Shown one piece after another: positions 54,901 through 63,845 of a stretch of 64,000 nucleotides of DNA. The stretch is from Symbiodinium sp. CCMP2592 (lineage: Eukaryota; Sar; Dinophyceae; Suessiales; Symbiodiniaceae). How positions within the stretch are numbered: position 1 is the stretch's first letter; each line of letters opens with the position of its first letter. The stretch covers positions 496,356 through 560,355 of the forward strand of contig CAJNDT010005457.1 of NCBI GenBank assembly GCA_905221615.1, read 5' to 3'. Both the position numbers and the translations under genes were made by a program. The notes below the pieces were generated by a model. It did no database searches and had not been told where the DNA came from. It saw only the letters and a list, made by a program, of their open reading frames with translations.

Positions 54901-55138
54901 GCTCCAGCTGCCGTGCCCACCATGATTTATCAGCATACCCAGGTCGTGGCTCGGGAATCAGCAACGTATCATCATCTGAATTTTCGCAAAGGGCATCTGC
55001 TTCTTCCATCAGGCTGTCACTAGACTCCTGAGAAAGACAAACATCTTCGGCCACCACCGCCCACCTAGAAGCATGGCCGGCATGGCCACTTTCGCCTTGC
55101 GCCTCGCACAAGGTCGAGGCGACGTGCCCCCAGCCCAT
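42917..55138 (-). CDS. C5 cytosine DNA methyltransferase gene, intron hosts another gene
   Basis: Five exons seen. Exon 1 runs 55138 (ATG) to about 54790 with the SAM-binding motif LQLVSCCSGACTEATAL. Exon 2 (about 54555-54150) has the Pro-Cys loop LLVCGSPCNPFSR and a motif-VI-like VMEQTAGF. Exon 3 ends at 52860 with GGYWIVVIKCELS and KLARSR. Exon 4 starts at 45056 and continues that motif VIII as LYINFFRKDTYSREE. Exon 5 (about 43462-42919, stop TGA) has NVSQNPNRGNLITP, AREMMFQHGHP and the motif-X-like LRQLAGQGMALPS. The intron 52859-45057 is GC-AG and restores the frame exactly (AGC AG/G CTC). About 500 residues in all, with a catalytic domain and a short acidic N-terminus. It would methylate cytosines in DNA or possibly tRNA. 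An extra small exon between 44.9 and 43.5 kb is possible. Confidence 0.75.
43934..44070. repeat. Nested fold-back repeat with perfect 26-bp hairpin
   Basis: 43953-43978 pairs perfectly with 43982-44007 around a 3-base loop. An outer pair of arms (about 43934-43959 and 44044-44070) with TTCGTATT / AATACGAA words is also inverted. The words recur at 31255-31340 and 56590-56712. Confidence 0.85.
44432..44530. repeat. (CA)n repeat
   Basis: ACACAC runs interrupted by short unique bits in the methyltransferase intron. Confidence 0.9.
45070..46081. other. Spacer between nested gene and methyltransferase exon 4
   Basis: No gene. ACTAG/TAGTG simple runs (45105-45180), GTGAAGGCTTAAGGCTTA repeats (about 45270-45335), and a 40-bp tandem duplication. 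Confidence 0.5.
45408..45474. repeat. Tandem duplication, 40-bp period
   Basis: ATGTTCTCAGACCGAGGTTG at 45408 recurs at 45448 with one change; both copies extend through GGGCAAGG. Confidence 0.85.
46082..52041 (-). CDS. Transposase-like gene (RNase H fold), nested in methyltransferase intron
   Basis: Four exons: 52041 (ATG) to about 50329 with GC donor, 50009-48603, 48215 to about 47075, and 46564-46082 (TGA). Phases agree where checked (50009-48603 is 469 codons). About 1,580 residues. Exon 1 holds LVDVVCTDRYAANISAERAL followed by HHFCLLHKAA, a D...C-x-x-H pattern of RNase H-fold transposases. Near its end is FNRSKWLGGEDG. Exon 2 has the candidate catalytic Glu in LDLERNHSTIRRNI and a basic helical block (GRPAKPRRSKQGG onward). 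Exon 3 is mixed, with an acidic tail; exon 4 has WPDKIAQVHDWAWNKW. The family is common in dinoflagellates as unnamed proteins, as far as I recall. Whether it is a live transposon or a host gene is open; no terminal repeats were found. Confidence 0.65.
48405..48490. repeat. Tandem duplication, 42-bp period
   Basis: CAGGAGCAACGTATGGATAC at 48405 recurs at 48447, with a third partial start at 48488. It lies in an intron of the nested gene. Confidence 0.85.
52861..53010 (-). CDS. Methyltransferase exon 3 (motif VIII, GC donor)
   Basis: Frame PKFIARFIDGFGECKF...GYWIVVIKCELSIWVKLARSR. The last codons AGC AG are followed by GC, and joining to 45056 gives S-R-L-Y-I-N-F-F, the conserved order of this family. 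The upstream boundary is approximate. Confidence 0.7.
53011..54136. other. Methyltransferase intron, no other gene seen
   Basis: Low-information sequence with CACTAGAGTCACTAGAGTC runs near 53025-53060. Nothing else recognised. Confidence 0.45.
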
Positions 55139-56716
55139 GGCTGCCGAACACGGAAGTCACACGACTAGCCTAGCCCTAACATGGTGAGAAGCGACTGTGC
55201 CGCATGTCCAAGTCCACTAGTCACTAGCAGTTGTAGCTAGCAGCTAGCAGTAGCACCAGCAGCTACTGGGCTACTGGCAACACATACGGCGTGCGTCTGA
55301 TGCTATGGCATGGCTGCTATGACTATGATTTGCTTCCCTCGCCAGGCTGTGGGCAGAAGACATACAGCAATATTCATCATTGGCCAGAACCAACTGCAAA
55401 CCAAAAAAATCAAGCAGCGAAGCAGGCGAAGTTGAATCACACGTTCGGCGCAAATCCTTCTGTCCTAGGTCCTTGTTTCTACATTTGTAGACTGGACTAA
55501 TCTAGGGAATCTAGGGGCCCTAGAGCCCCAGAGCTCGAAAGGCCCTAGGCCCTGGAGTCTGCACTCTACATTGTGCTTTAGAGCCCTCCACTGCACTTGA
55601 TGCTCCCGAAAAGCAAACTGAGTTCAAGTCTTTCAAGGGCAATTTGTTTGTTGCTTGGCCGGGTCTACTTGGGGAGGTCGTCTGCCTAATTCTGTCGCCA
55701 GATCATCAATCGAGAATCCAGAGGGCCCCGACCTGACAAGATCTTTGAGTTACAAGATATCAAAGTTTGGGTTTAAAGTTCTGCCCGATTCCATGAAAAC
55801 AAGCTGGCCAACAGATAAATGTGCCTTGGATAGTATGAACGTATTCAAAGTTGCAATGTGTTGATGTGCCCTCTGCTGCCCAATAAGTGCACACGGACGG
55901 GTCGTGAAATACAGCAAATCTTCTCCCTTGCAAGGTGTCTACAATCTGTCGACCCTAGGACTCTAGGACTTTAGGACATATGGGACGTCGTAGGATTGTA
56001 GGCTAGGGGACAATATGAGATCTAGAATCTAGACCTGGGGCCTAGGGTTTCAGGACTCTAGGACTAGGACCGAGAAAATTTTACGACGACTCGAATGATC
56101 TAAATAACTAGAGAATAACTAGAATCTAGAATCTGGCTGTTGGCTACAACATACTAATATTTGGGTCTCGAGCATCACTGTAAAACTTCTCATTGAAAAG
56201 CAAAGCGGCTTGACCCTCAGCCAAAAAGGTTCAGTGCTGTTGAATGCCTTTATAGGCTAAATACTTGAACCTGGTACTCGGTTTCGACTCGGATATGACA
56301 TGGAACAAGCCGTTGAAATTGGTGCAAAACGGGATTCCCTACACAAACCGATGCTTTTCCTCGCCTCCCCAAAACGTGGGCCCGAGACTCAAGACTCTGC
56401 CCAAATCCCCCCCACCCCCCGAACACGGCAAAATTCAGAGCCATGTCCAGATTACATAGTTTAGGTTGGAAACGTTTTCGGTTTAGACTCTACACACAGG
56501 TAGCCGGACATGGGTTGAGCAGAATATCTTCATTCATCAGTGTCATAGGGACCGAACTATCGCCATCATTACCACGGACAGTTGGGTTGGAAGCCGAGCT
56601 AGGTATACTATTTCCTTAGTTTTTTTATTGTTTTTTTTTGTATTCTATTAAATGCCTTTTGTAGGCATCGTATTTTCCATTCGTATTTATTTTGTATTGT
56701 TTTCGTAAATAAATCA
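55139..56716. other. Spacer upstream of methyltransferase
   Basis: No supported gene. Probably holds the methyltransferase promoter; no motif recognised. CTAGAATCTAG and GGACTCTAGGACT words from 55500 to 56130, a C-run near 56405, and an AT-rich TATTTTGTATTG region from 56590. Confidence 0.45.
56590..56712. repeat. TACGAAA-type AT-rich repeat, inverted copy
   Basis: CGTATTTATTTTGTATTGTTTTCGTAAATAAAT at about 56680-56712 is close to the reverse complement of 31255-31290, here directly after the stop of the frame at 57142-56717. Confidence 0.6.
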
Positions 56717-57142
56717 TCACGCGCCATCCAGTCGTTCTGCAGGGTTAAAATGTCTCAAGCCTAGTAGGCGAAACACGTTGATGCAGGGCCCACAACACCT
56801 TCCTTCAGGCACTCGCAGAGCCTCTCCATCAGCGATGATCCTTCTGTACTTGGCCCAAGGCCGCTTGCGCAGCTCAGCGGCCTCTAGCAGAACATGATCG
56901 ACCTGGTTATCCCCTTCACCCACAAGGGGACTGGGATCGGTGCTAGTGCAGCCACACAAGCAGCACCTGCACGGCTTGGAGTGCGCAAAGCTGACTGCAA
57001 GACCCAGCAGTCCCTTGAAGCTGGGCACGCTGGAGCTTGGTGCTGCCACAGACTTTTCCGTTTCCGACTCAGCGTCAGACTGCTCCAGCAGCGTCTCCAG
57101 CTGCTGGGCTTCTTCGGACGGGTGTTCTTCCCCTGCTTCCAT
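56717..57142 (-). CDS. Cys-rich exon or small gene
   Basis: 141 residues from ATG 57142. The N-terminus is acidic (EAGEEHPSEEAQQLETLLEQ). It then has a Cys cluster CRCCLCGC, a basic part with RPWAKYRRI, and CCGPCINVFRLLGL. Paired CxxC motifs around a PWAKY block are typical of a zinc-cluster exon that precedes transposase-like genes in dinoflagellates, as far as I recall. It ends at TGA 56717-56719; a GC donor just before the stop (after GATGGC) could instead splice it onward. It may be a first exon of an unrecognised gene. Coding is likely; function unknown. Confidence 0.5.
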   Translation of the reverse strand: MEAGEEHPSEEAQQLETLLEQSDAESETEKSVAAPSSSVPSFKGLLGLAVSFAHSKPCRCCLCGCTSTDPSPLVGEGDNQVDHVLLEAAELRKRPWAKYRRIIADGEALRVPEGRCCGPCINVFRLLGLRHFNPAERLDGA

Positions 57143-57219
57143 TGGCACTAACCGAGCAATCACAGCGACTCAAAACAAATCTTGGGCCGATCCAGAACAA
57201 TTCCAGAGAATGTGCGAAC

Positions 57220-57510
57220 AAATTAACTATTGACCAAACTATTAACCAAACTTTTGAAACAATTATCAAAACAATTATCAAAACAATTGTCAATAGAAAT
57301 CTCGGCCCAGATAAGCAGAGATCTCTGCTTATCTTTTTATTGTTTTACATAAACTTAAAGCAGCTAACAAAAAAGATAAGCAGAGAAACGAAAAAGATAA
57401 GCGGAGATTTTTATTAGCAATAGTTTGTGTAATAGTTTGAACAATTGTTTTAATAATAGTTTAATAATAACAATATTTGTTAAAAATAGTTTGGAATAAT
57501 AATACCACAG
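57220..57510. repeat. AT-rich fold-back with 26-bp perfect palindrome
   Basis: 57309-57334 is a perfect palindrome (AGATAAGCAGAGA and its complement). The same 13-base arm recurs at 57374-57386 and, with one change, at 57395-57407. Flanks carry inverted AACAATT / AATTGTT and AATAGTTTG words on both sides, so the whole looks like a MITE-like insertion. Confidence 0.7.
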
Positions 57511-57669
57511 AGATTTCCTCTTCAGATATTATTGCAATATTGTTTTAGCTGCACCTACCAGACTAGACTCTGAGCCACGGTCTCCTGGTCCTTGGGAAGC
57601 AACATCATACCAGCATGCAGCCTGCAGCAAGCACTTCAGCTCCACACAAGCAAAAAAACTTTTTTGCCT

Positions 57670-60376
57670 TCATGCCCCCACGCGCTTGTCAAGCTCCTCT
57701 TCGGGAAGGCCTGTGGCAAAGTGGTTCAACCTTGGGCCGCCTTTGGCAAGGTGCAAAGACCTGGCTTTACTGCCCCCCATGCTGGCTTCATCCAACCCGG
57801 CTACAAGCCAGCGCTTCAAGCGAAGCTTGCATTCCGCCTCAGTCAGGTTCTGCACAGGAAGCACCTTTCTGCACACCACGCCAGTCTTGTCGTCTGAGTT
57901 GTGATGCATGCCGCAGGTTGCGACCCAACCGTCTCCAAAAAACTTGGATGTGTGCCGCCCAATTGTAAAACAGCCCCAAGTTGTGGCGCGATGTTGGACC
58001 GTTCCTCTTTGGGTGGCAGGATCCCGGCTTGAAGCCGCTGCGTTGCCTGCTGGCTCTGGGGCTGCAACCTCTTCGCAGCCGCTTCCAAGCCAAACCTCGG
58101 CTTCGTCAACTGCCAAGCTTGCTGCCGTGGCCGCCTTGGCCTTGGCCTTTTCAGCTCCAAAGTCTTCCGCGTGAGAAGACTCCGAATCCGAGAGAAATGG
58201 AATGATTCCCTGGAGCTTCTTCTCCTGTTGCAAAGAGTTTTGTGCTTGTGTCTTGGGTCTCTGGGCCGGGCCTTGGCCAGGCTTTTTTGCACTTGTGCGT
58301 TTAGGCTGCTCAGCCGGGTGTGCCAAAGCGAATGCAGCCAAAGCCGCGTTGGCTTCCATTTGTTCACGCGATCGCCTCGAATCCAGGTACTCATCTTCGT
58401 CAATTGCTGACTCACCAATAACATCAAAGCGGCTTAGCAACTGACCCCGCCCAAGCCTGGCAATCCGCATCTCCCAATCTTGCGCCTCTGTGGCCATTTT
58501 TGCCAAGAGCATGCTTTCGCTTAAAATGTCAAGCTGTCCCCTGAACCTGCCCAAAGGGCTAGCGTGCAAGCTGGCCAAAATGCCATCTGCCATCAGTTCT
58601 GGGGACTCTTCTCTATGGAGAACCAAAAGAGCCGCTTGATGTGGAGCCCGCAACGTGTGGAACATCACGGCCACATCGTGAATTCTTCGGGTGCTCGGCG
58701 AATGAAACGACACAACCAAAGGTTCAGACCCTGTGGCCTTGAGGCTTGGAGCCTGCTTCAGAATCACTTTCCAGAACAAGTCCAAAAGACGGCTCATGGT
58801 GGGCCTGCTTGCCTCAGGTAGGCAATGCTCACACGCATCGACCGGGCAGGGGGCAAGCAAAGGCCACTGCGGGTCTGGCTCACCAGACATGCTGTCAGCA
58901 CCTTCAGGTTGCAGCACATTGTGTGCCTTCCGAAATGCAGTACCAACCTTGGTGGCCTCGTGGCACTTGTCTGCAATGAGATGCCTAGCCAAAGGAAAGC
59001 CGTGGCTCGAGGCAGCGTTCCAAGGCCCACCGGTCTGCTCGGGAACTTGGCTTGAAGCCGCGTCATCCACGGAATCCAAGTTCTGAGCCCGGGCCAAAGC
59101 GCCCCAATGCTTTTTTTGGTCTCTGGACAGCTTAGACCACTCCGTCTTCGTGGCTGCAGCCATCTCTGCTAGCGACAAAGCCTGCAAAGCTGGATTGCGA
59201 GCGATCAAATCTTGCTGAAATAAGTTCCAGCCATTGACAACTGTGTTGGCTGGCATCACCCATGCAGGTCGCCTGTTGTGCTTGTTCCTGCCTTTAACTT
59301 TCAGGGTGTTCAGGCGCCACAAAGAAACGCATTGCTCAAACTGGTGGTTGCAATGCTTGGCACACACACTGGATAGCTTTGGTTTGGGGCCTTTGCGAGG
59401 AGTGCTCCATTCACTCAAGCGTGCAAACATGCGCTCGATAAAGGTTGATGTTGGCACCACCCGGTTAAAAACCTCCTCCAAAAAATTCAAAACATCAACT
59501 TGGGCTAACCCCTCAGGATCGGCTGTCCTTTCCCTCAGTTTTCTGGAGAAACCATCCAGGCAGCAATGCGGAACATCAAACAGTTTTTTTGCCCAGCTTT
59601 CTTTGTTCGCTGCCGTTTCTGCTGGGTCTACCAAAACAGCCAGCTTCCATGGAAATTGTGACCATGGATACAACAGCTTGCGCCACAACTGTCCAATGAC
59701 AACACAAAAGCTCCGCCTGGTGGTTCTCAACCTGGTCTGGGGCCATGACAAAACCGGGCCAAAGGCCAAAACAGCAGGCCCCAGGAATCATCTTCCAAGT
59801 TTAGCAACAAGACACCCAAATTTTCCAAAGCTTTCTTGGCAGGGTTTTCGGCTGCTTTGCAAAAACAAACAGTCGTGAACGCATCAAGTGCATCCGCTGC
59901 CTGTGCCTCCAGGTCCTGTTTCCTGTGGGTGTGCCAGGTCGCATGCTTGAAAAGCGAATAGTGAATTCTCATCACAGGCGCACTGAGTACCATCCAAACA
60001 CACGTGGACCATCTAGCCGTTTCATCCTGCAAGAAAAAACCTGCCTTGCAAAGGCGCAGCTTGGCAAGCTTTCTCCAAACCTTGGTCTCGTTGACAGGTG
60101 CACCCACTTGCTCGCCTTCGTCCTCTGAAGAAACCTGGTCTGCGACCATGCCAGCAGTCTGGAATGCTGCCTCAAAGGCTTTCGGCGCAAGCTGGCAAAA
60201 GTTTTGCAGCAAGGACACGTGACGCACGCAGGGAGCTACTTTGGTCCACTTGTTGAGAGCAGGAACTGCAATGGGTTTTAGCATGACCCGCTCTAAGAGC
60301 TGCATTGCTGTGTCAACCGCCTCTTCCCGGTCCTTGCAGCAATCAGGCGGACCGGCACAAACGTGGACTGGCGGTC
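57670..60376 (-). pseudogene. Transposase-like gene with HMG box, partial or decayed
   Basis: Two minus-strand frames cover it: 60376 (after CCTCGCAG) to about 59730, and 59769-57670 (699 residues). The first has the conserved-looking ALNKWTKVAPCVRHVSLLQNF, comparable with FNRSKWLGGEDG of the nested gene. The second has the candidate Glu block TSTFIERMFARLSEWSTPRKG, an HMG box (about residues 185-240: NGWNLFQQDLIARNPALQAL and KLSRDQKKHWGALARAQN), a block GQLDILSESMLLAKMA and DWEMRIARLGRGQLLSRF, and a C-terminal WGCFTIG...RLKRWLVAGL module. The two frames overlap out of phase with no plausible intron, so a frameshift near 59.75 kb is likely. The RNase H part with the Asp and C-x-x-H motifs is not visible upstream. 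Confidence 0.55.
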
Positions 60377-61488
60377 CTGCGAGGCGAACAAATGCTTGGT
60401 AGTTGAAAAGGCAGAAAAGGCAGGAGCAAGAGTAAGGTAGGATCAATATAAGGGCTGGTGCGCAAAGCTTCTGGCTAGGGGCTGGGAGCTGCTTGGGTAT
60501 CCAACATGTCACACTAGCCTCATACTATCTATCTATATATCTGCCTATCTACGACTCATTCATTTTCTATCCATCTATGTATCATCCAATCGTCTACATC
60601 CATCTAAATCATCCATATTCAATATCTATACCTATCTCTCGGCAAAGTCTGGGGACACGGCTTTCCAAGGTTGGCTTCAAGCTTGTCGGGATTGCATAGC
60701 GGAGCATGCTCAATGATCTGTGCATATGAACACGCAGACGTCGGCACATTTCCTGACTTTGCCTGATACAATCAGAGCTTGCTAGAATCTACCAAAACAG
60801 TAGCAACCATTACCACAACATCAGGAGTACATACTGCATACTAGATCTAAGAAATCGAAGGAGCCAACACATCATACCGGACTGGTGGCCTGCCGCAGCG
60901 GTTCTTTTGCGTTGCCCCACAGCCAAGGCGGTGCAACGAGGCCTAAGGCCCAAGGCCAACGGGCTAAAGTACAGGCCAAAGGCCGACGACGCAGAACAAC
61001 TTACTGTGTATCCTGAATCAATTGAAACGATGCCAAAAGCCAAGGCAGGCGATGCATAAAACGATGTGGTTCTATTCTGCGTCGCGACCCGGCCAAAGGC
61101 TAGCCACAAAAAAGGTTTGCGTTGCGGCTAAGCAACTCTCGTCTCTCGTATTATGGGTTGCTAATCTCAGCTTGCCTGCAATCACACATCAAGTTTTGAT
61201 GCTTTTTGCAATGATGACCATCATCAACAGAATGTCAACATGCCGCTAATATGCCACTAGACTATGACTCTGCAGCAGGCAAGTGAGACTGCAACCCGGC
61301 CACAGGCCGCAGCTTCAGCTGGAGCTTAGGGCTTAAGGCAGGCAACGATCACAGCCGATGAAAAACTGCGTCTCAAACTTCTCCAGTCAAGACTTTAGCT
61401 GCAATCTGGCCAAAGGCCGGCCCTAATAACTAGTAACTAATAAGCTCCAGATGGCACTGCAACCTGGCCAAATGCCAAAGACCGCCGC
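60377..61488. other. Spacer between ankyrin gene and transposase-like gene
   Basis: No supported gene. CTAT/CATC cryptic repeat at 60520-60640 and several GGCCAAAGGCC-type words (near 60970, 61090, 61410). Confidence 0.5.
60520..60640. repeat. Cryptic CTAT/CATC simple repeat
   Basis: Degenerate tetramer repeat of CTATCTAT, CATCCATC and TATCTATA words. Confidence 0.75.
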
Positions 61489-63845
61489 TCAGACATAGCC
61501 CTGTCCCCGCTTGCGCGGGTTTTCCAAAAGTTCGCGTCCACCCCATGTTGTTTTGAGGTAGGTTGCGCATTCGATGTTGTTGCCAAGAGCCATGTCCACG
61601 ACTCCTTGTCCTTTTTTTCCACCTGGCGAGTTCAGGCAAGCCCCGACCATGTGGAAAGCCGCGGTCGATCTTTCGCCCCCGTACTCGGACGATCCGCCCA
61701 ATTTGTGGTAGAGAGACCAGCAAATCTTCTTGATAAAGCTGAGCTGCCCCCTTGACGCCGCTATGTGCAGCGCGGTACTGCCACTTGCGGCACGGGTCCT
61801 CGGCTGAGCTTTGTCAAGTTGCGTGTGCAAAGACTAGTTACCCAAGCTTTAGGTTCCAGGTTTTCAAGGAGGAACGATTTTGGCATTCAGGGATTGAACA
61901 AGTAGTCTAATAAAATCTATAAACTACCGACTTGACTTATAAGCCGCCTCTTAGTTCCCTTGTGATTATTCAAGAAAGACATAGAACTCCTAACTCCTAA
62001 GTCGTTGTGTCAAGTGTGTGACAGTGTGTGTGTGTAGGTGTGTGTGTGTGTGTGTTCTTGGCCTGATATAAAAAAGCCTGTCGGAACTCTGGAAGAAAAC
62101 CTGAATTCTAACATTCTAAACATGTAATACCAAAAAAGCTGTCCCCATTGGCACCGGCATGTCTTCCAACATGTCATTGCCATTTTGGTCGCTTCACTGT
62201 ACACTGCCACAAGGTCAGAAGTTTAGAGACTCGCTACGAAGCTCATCGTGAATCGTGAGAACTGACTACAGACGCCTCAGGACCGGATCTCAGCTGCCAC
62301 CTTGCCTTAATGTGCGATGACCTGGCATTCGACACTGACAATGCTAGCCTCTTCTCCATCTGTGCGGCCGGCCATGTCATAGAAACACATCACATCAGAG
62401 TCAGCCTGTAGCAAGCCAGGCAGGCCATGCTGGAGAGGCAATCCAGCATGGCCTGCCGGCTTGCTACAGGCTGGCCACTGGGCTTCAGTCCATAGGTTCT
62501 CCAGGATCGAAATTTCGGTTCCCGAGGCCAGGGTTTTCCGCATAATAGCCGCCACCATGGACCACAGCTCATAGAGTAGCTTGCGGGTGGAGACAAAGCC
62601 ATGACGGTTGACCCTATTCTAAGAGTCTTAGAATAGGGTCAACCGTCATGGCTCTGCAGACGACGTGGGCAACGGGGCCAAAGGCCATGTTGGCATAGCT
62701 GCCGGTGCTTGCCCAACCTTCTCAGACCGGCATCAATTCCAACCAGGTGTTTCCAATGGAAACGACACCTGGTTGGATTGACGCCTGTCTGAGATGTCTT
62801 GCCAAACCCGGCCCAAGGCCCAACCAAGCCACTTCTCAGCCTTCTGAACTCTGACGAGAGTTCTCTGCTTTGGCAACATTAGTCTAATGTCATCAGACCA
62901 CGCCATTGCCAGGAGCATTGCAGCACAGCACAGTGGTCACCATAACAGCGTAGGCACCTTGAGCCTGCAAAGAATTTAGAAGCCGAAATCTGAAGGCTCT
63001 TTCAAACCCTCCCTTTGTTTCCTGTTTCCTCAGCAGGAAGCTACTGAACATTGAAGACTGCAAGAAGCTCAAACTTTAAACAGGCCAAAGCTCTGAATGC
63101 CAGTAGCGCTCATGTGCTGGAGCAGCGTGCAAAGCATGCTGTACGCGTATTCAATGCCACCCAATTGTCCAGGAGGACTGTCCACGAGCACCATGAGAGG
63201 CGTCCAATTGGGCGGCATACCGGATGGAAGTGTTGCCACATCCGCCAATGAAGGGGCTTTCGACCTGGGTTGTATCAAAAGGACCGGAAACCACAAGCAT
63301 AAAAAGGTTGCCGACATTCTACAAACTAAAACTAGAACTGCGAGGAAAAAATCTCCCAAAGTGCTGTCTAACGGCAACACCCACTCCAAACCTGGCTTTA
63401 AGCCTGTGCGCACCAAATGATGAGCAAGGCTCATGCCTTGGTGATCGCGCAGGGTAGCCAGCTCTGAGACCGGCAGCTCGTTGCACAGGAGGTGCCTCAG
63501 CCTCGAAAAGTCACGGTTGTACATGACCTCGAAAACTTCCTTCTTGCGCTGGTCTGCCTCAGCCTGGTTCGTGACCTTTGTGAGTCGCGTCAGTAGCGTC
63601 TGTTGCTGGACCTTTTGTGTCTCCAACAACTCAAACAGCCTGGCTAACGTCTCAGCTGACTCCGGATCCTGGCCCTCGTCCTTCTCGCCAGCCTTCTGTA
63701 GTCGGTTGACAGCCTGAACCAGATTTTCGACGGCAGCGGCGGCTGTCATGTTGGGGTCGACGAACACCTGGCCAGAGGCCGCTGCCATGGACTTATCATC
63801 CGCAGCTGGCTCGGGCTTGGTCTGTTCCTCGCCTTCAGAAGGCAC
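61489..63845 (-). CDS. Ankyrin-repeat protein gene, 5' end probably cut by the window
   Basis: Exon frames on the minus strand. 63845 to about 63345 carries an acidic N-terminus, a helical coil (NLVQAVNRLQKAGEKDEGQ, TQKVQQQTLLTRLTKVTNQ) and an ankyrin-like VMYNRDFSRLRHLLCNE...GMSLAHHLVRTG. 63264 to about 63090 (after ACCCAG) has PNWTPLMVLVDS. A possible exon around 62600-62470 has TRKLLYELWSMVAAIMRKT. The last, about 61813-61489 (TGA), has GSTALHIAASRGQLSFIKKI and GQGVVDMALGNNIECATYL. These match the G-x-TALH-x-AA-x-G-x pattern of ankyrin repeats, which mediate protein binding. ATG 63788 is a possible start; the frame also extends to an acceptor-like CTGAG at about 63850, so earlier exons may lie outside. 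Middle exons are uncertain. Confidence 0.6.
62005..62055. repeat. (GT)n repeat
   Basis: Interrupted GTGTGT runs in an intron of the ankyrin gene. Confidence 0.9.
62403..62472. repeat. Long hairpin 1 (31-bp arms)
   Basis: Arms 62403-62434 and 62442-62472 pair with a single bulged A and a 7-base loop. Starts AGCCTGTAGCAAGCC. Confidence 0.95.
62598..62652. repeat. Long hairpin 2 (27-bp perfect arms, 1-base centre)
   Basis: 62598-62624 (GCCATGACGGTTGACC...) is the exact reverse complement of 62626-62652, with only one base between. Confidence 0.97.
62719..62795. repeat. Long hairpin 3 (about 36-bp imperfect arms)
   Basis: TCTCAGAC...TCAATTCCAACCAGGTG on the left pairs with CACCTGGTTGGATTGA...GTCTGAGA on the right, with a few mismatches and a small centre around CCAATGG. 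Confidence 0.9.

Noticed and set aside
63069-63350. A membrane segment in the ankyrin protein (FFLAVLVLVCRMSATFLCLW)
   Set aside because: It lies where an intron with a CCCAG acceptor at 63264 is likely, so the hydrophobic stretch is probably not translated.
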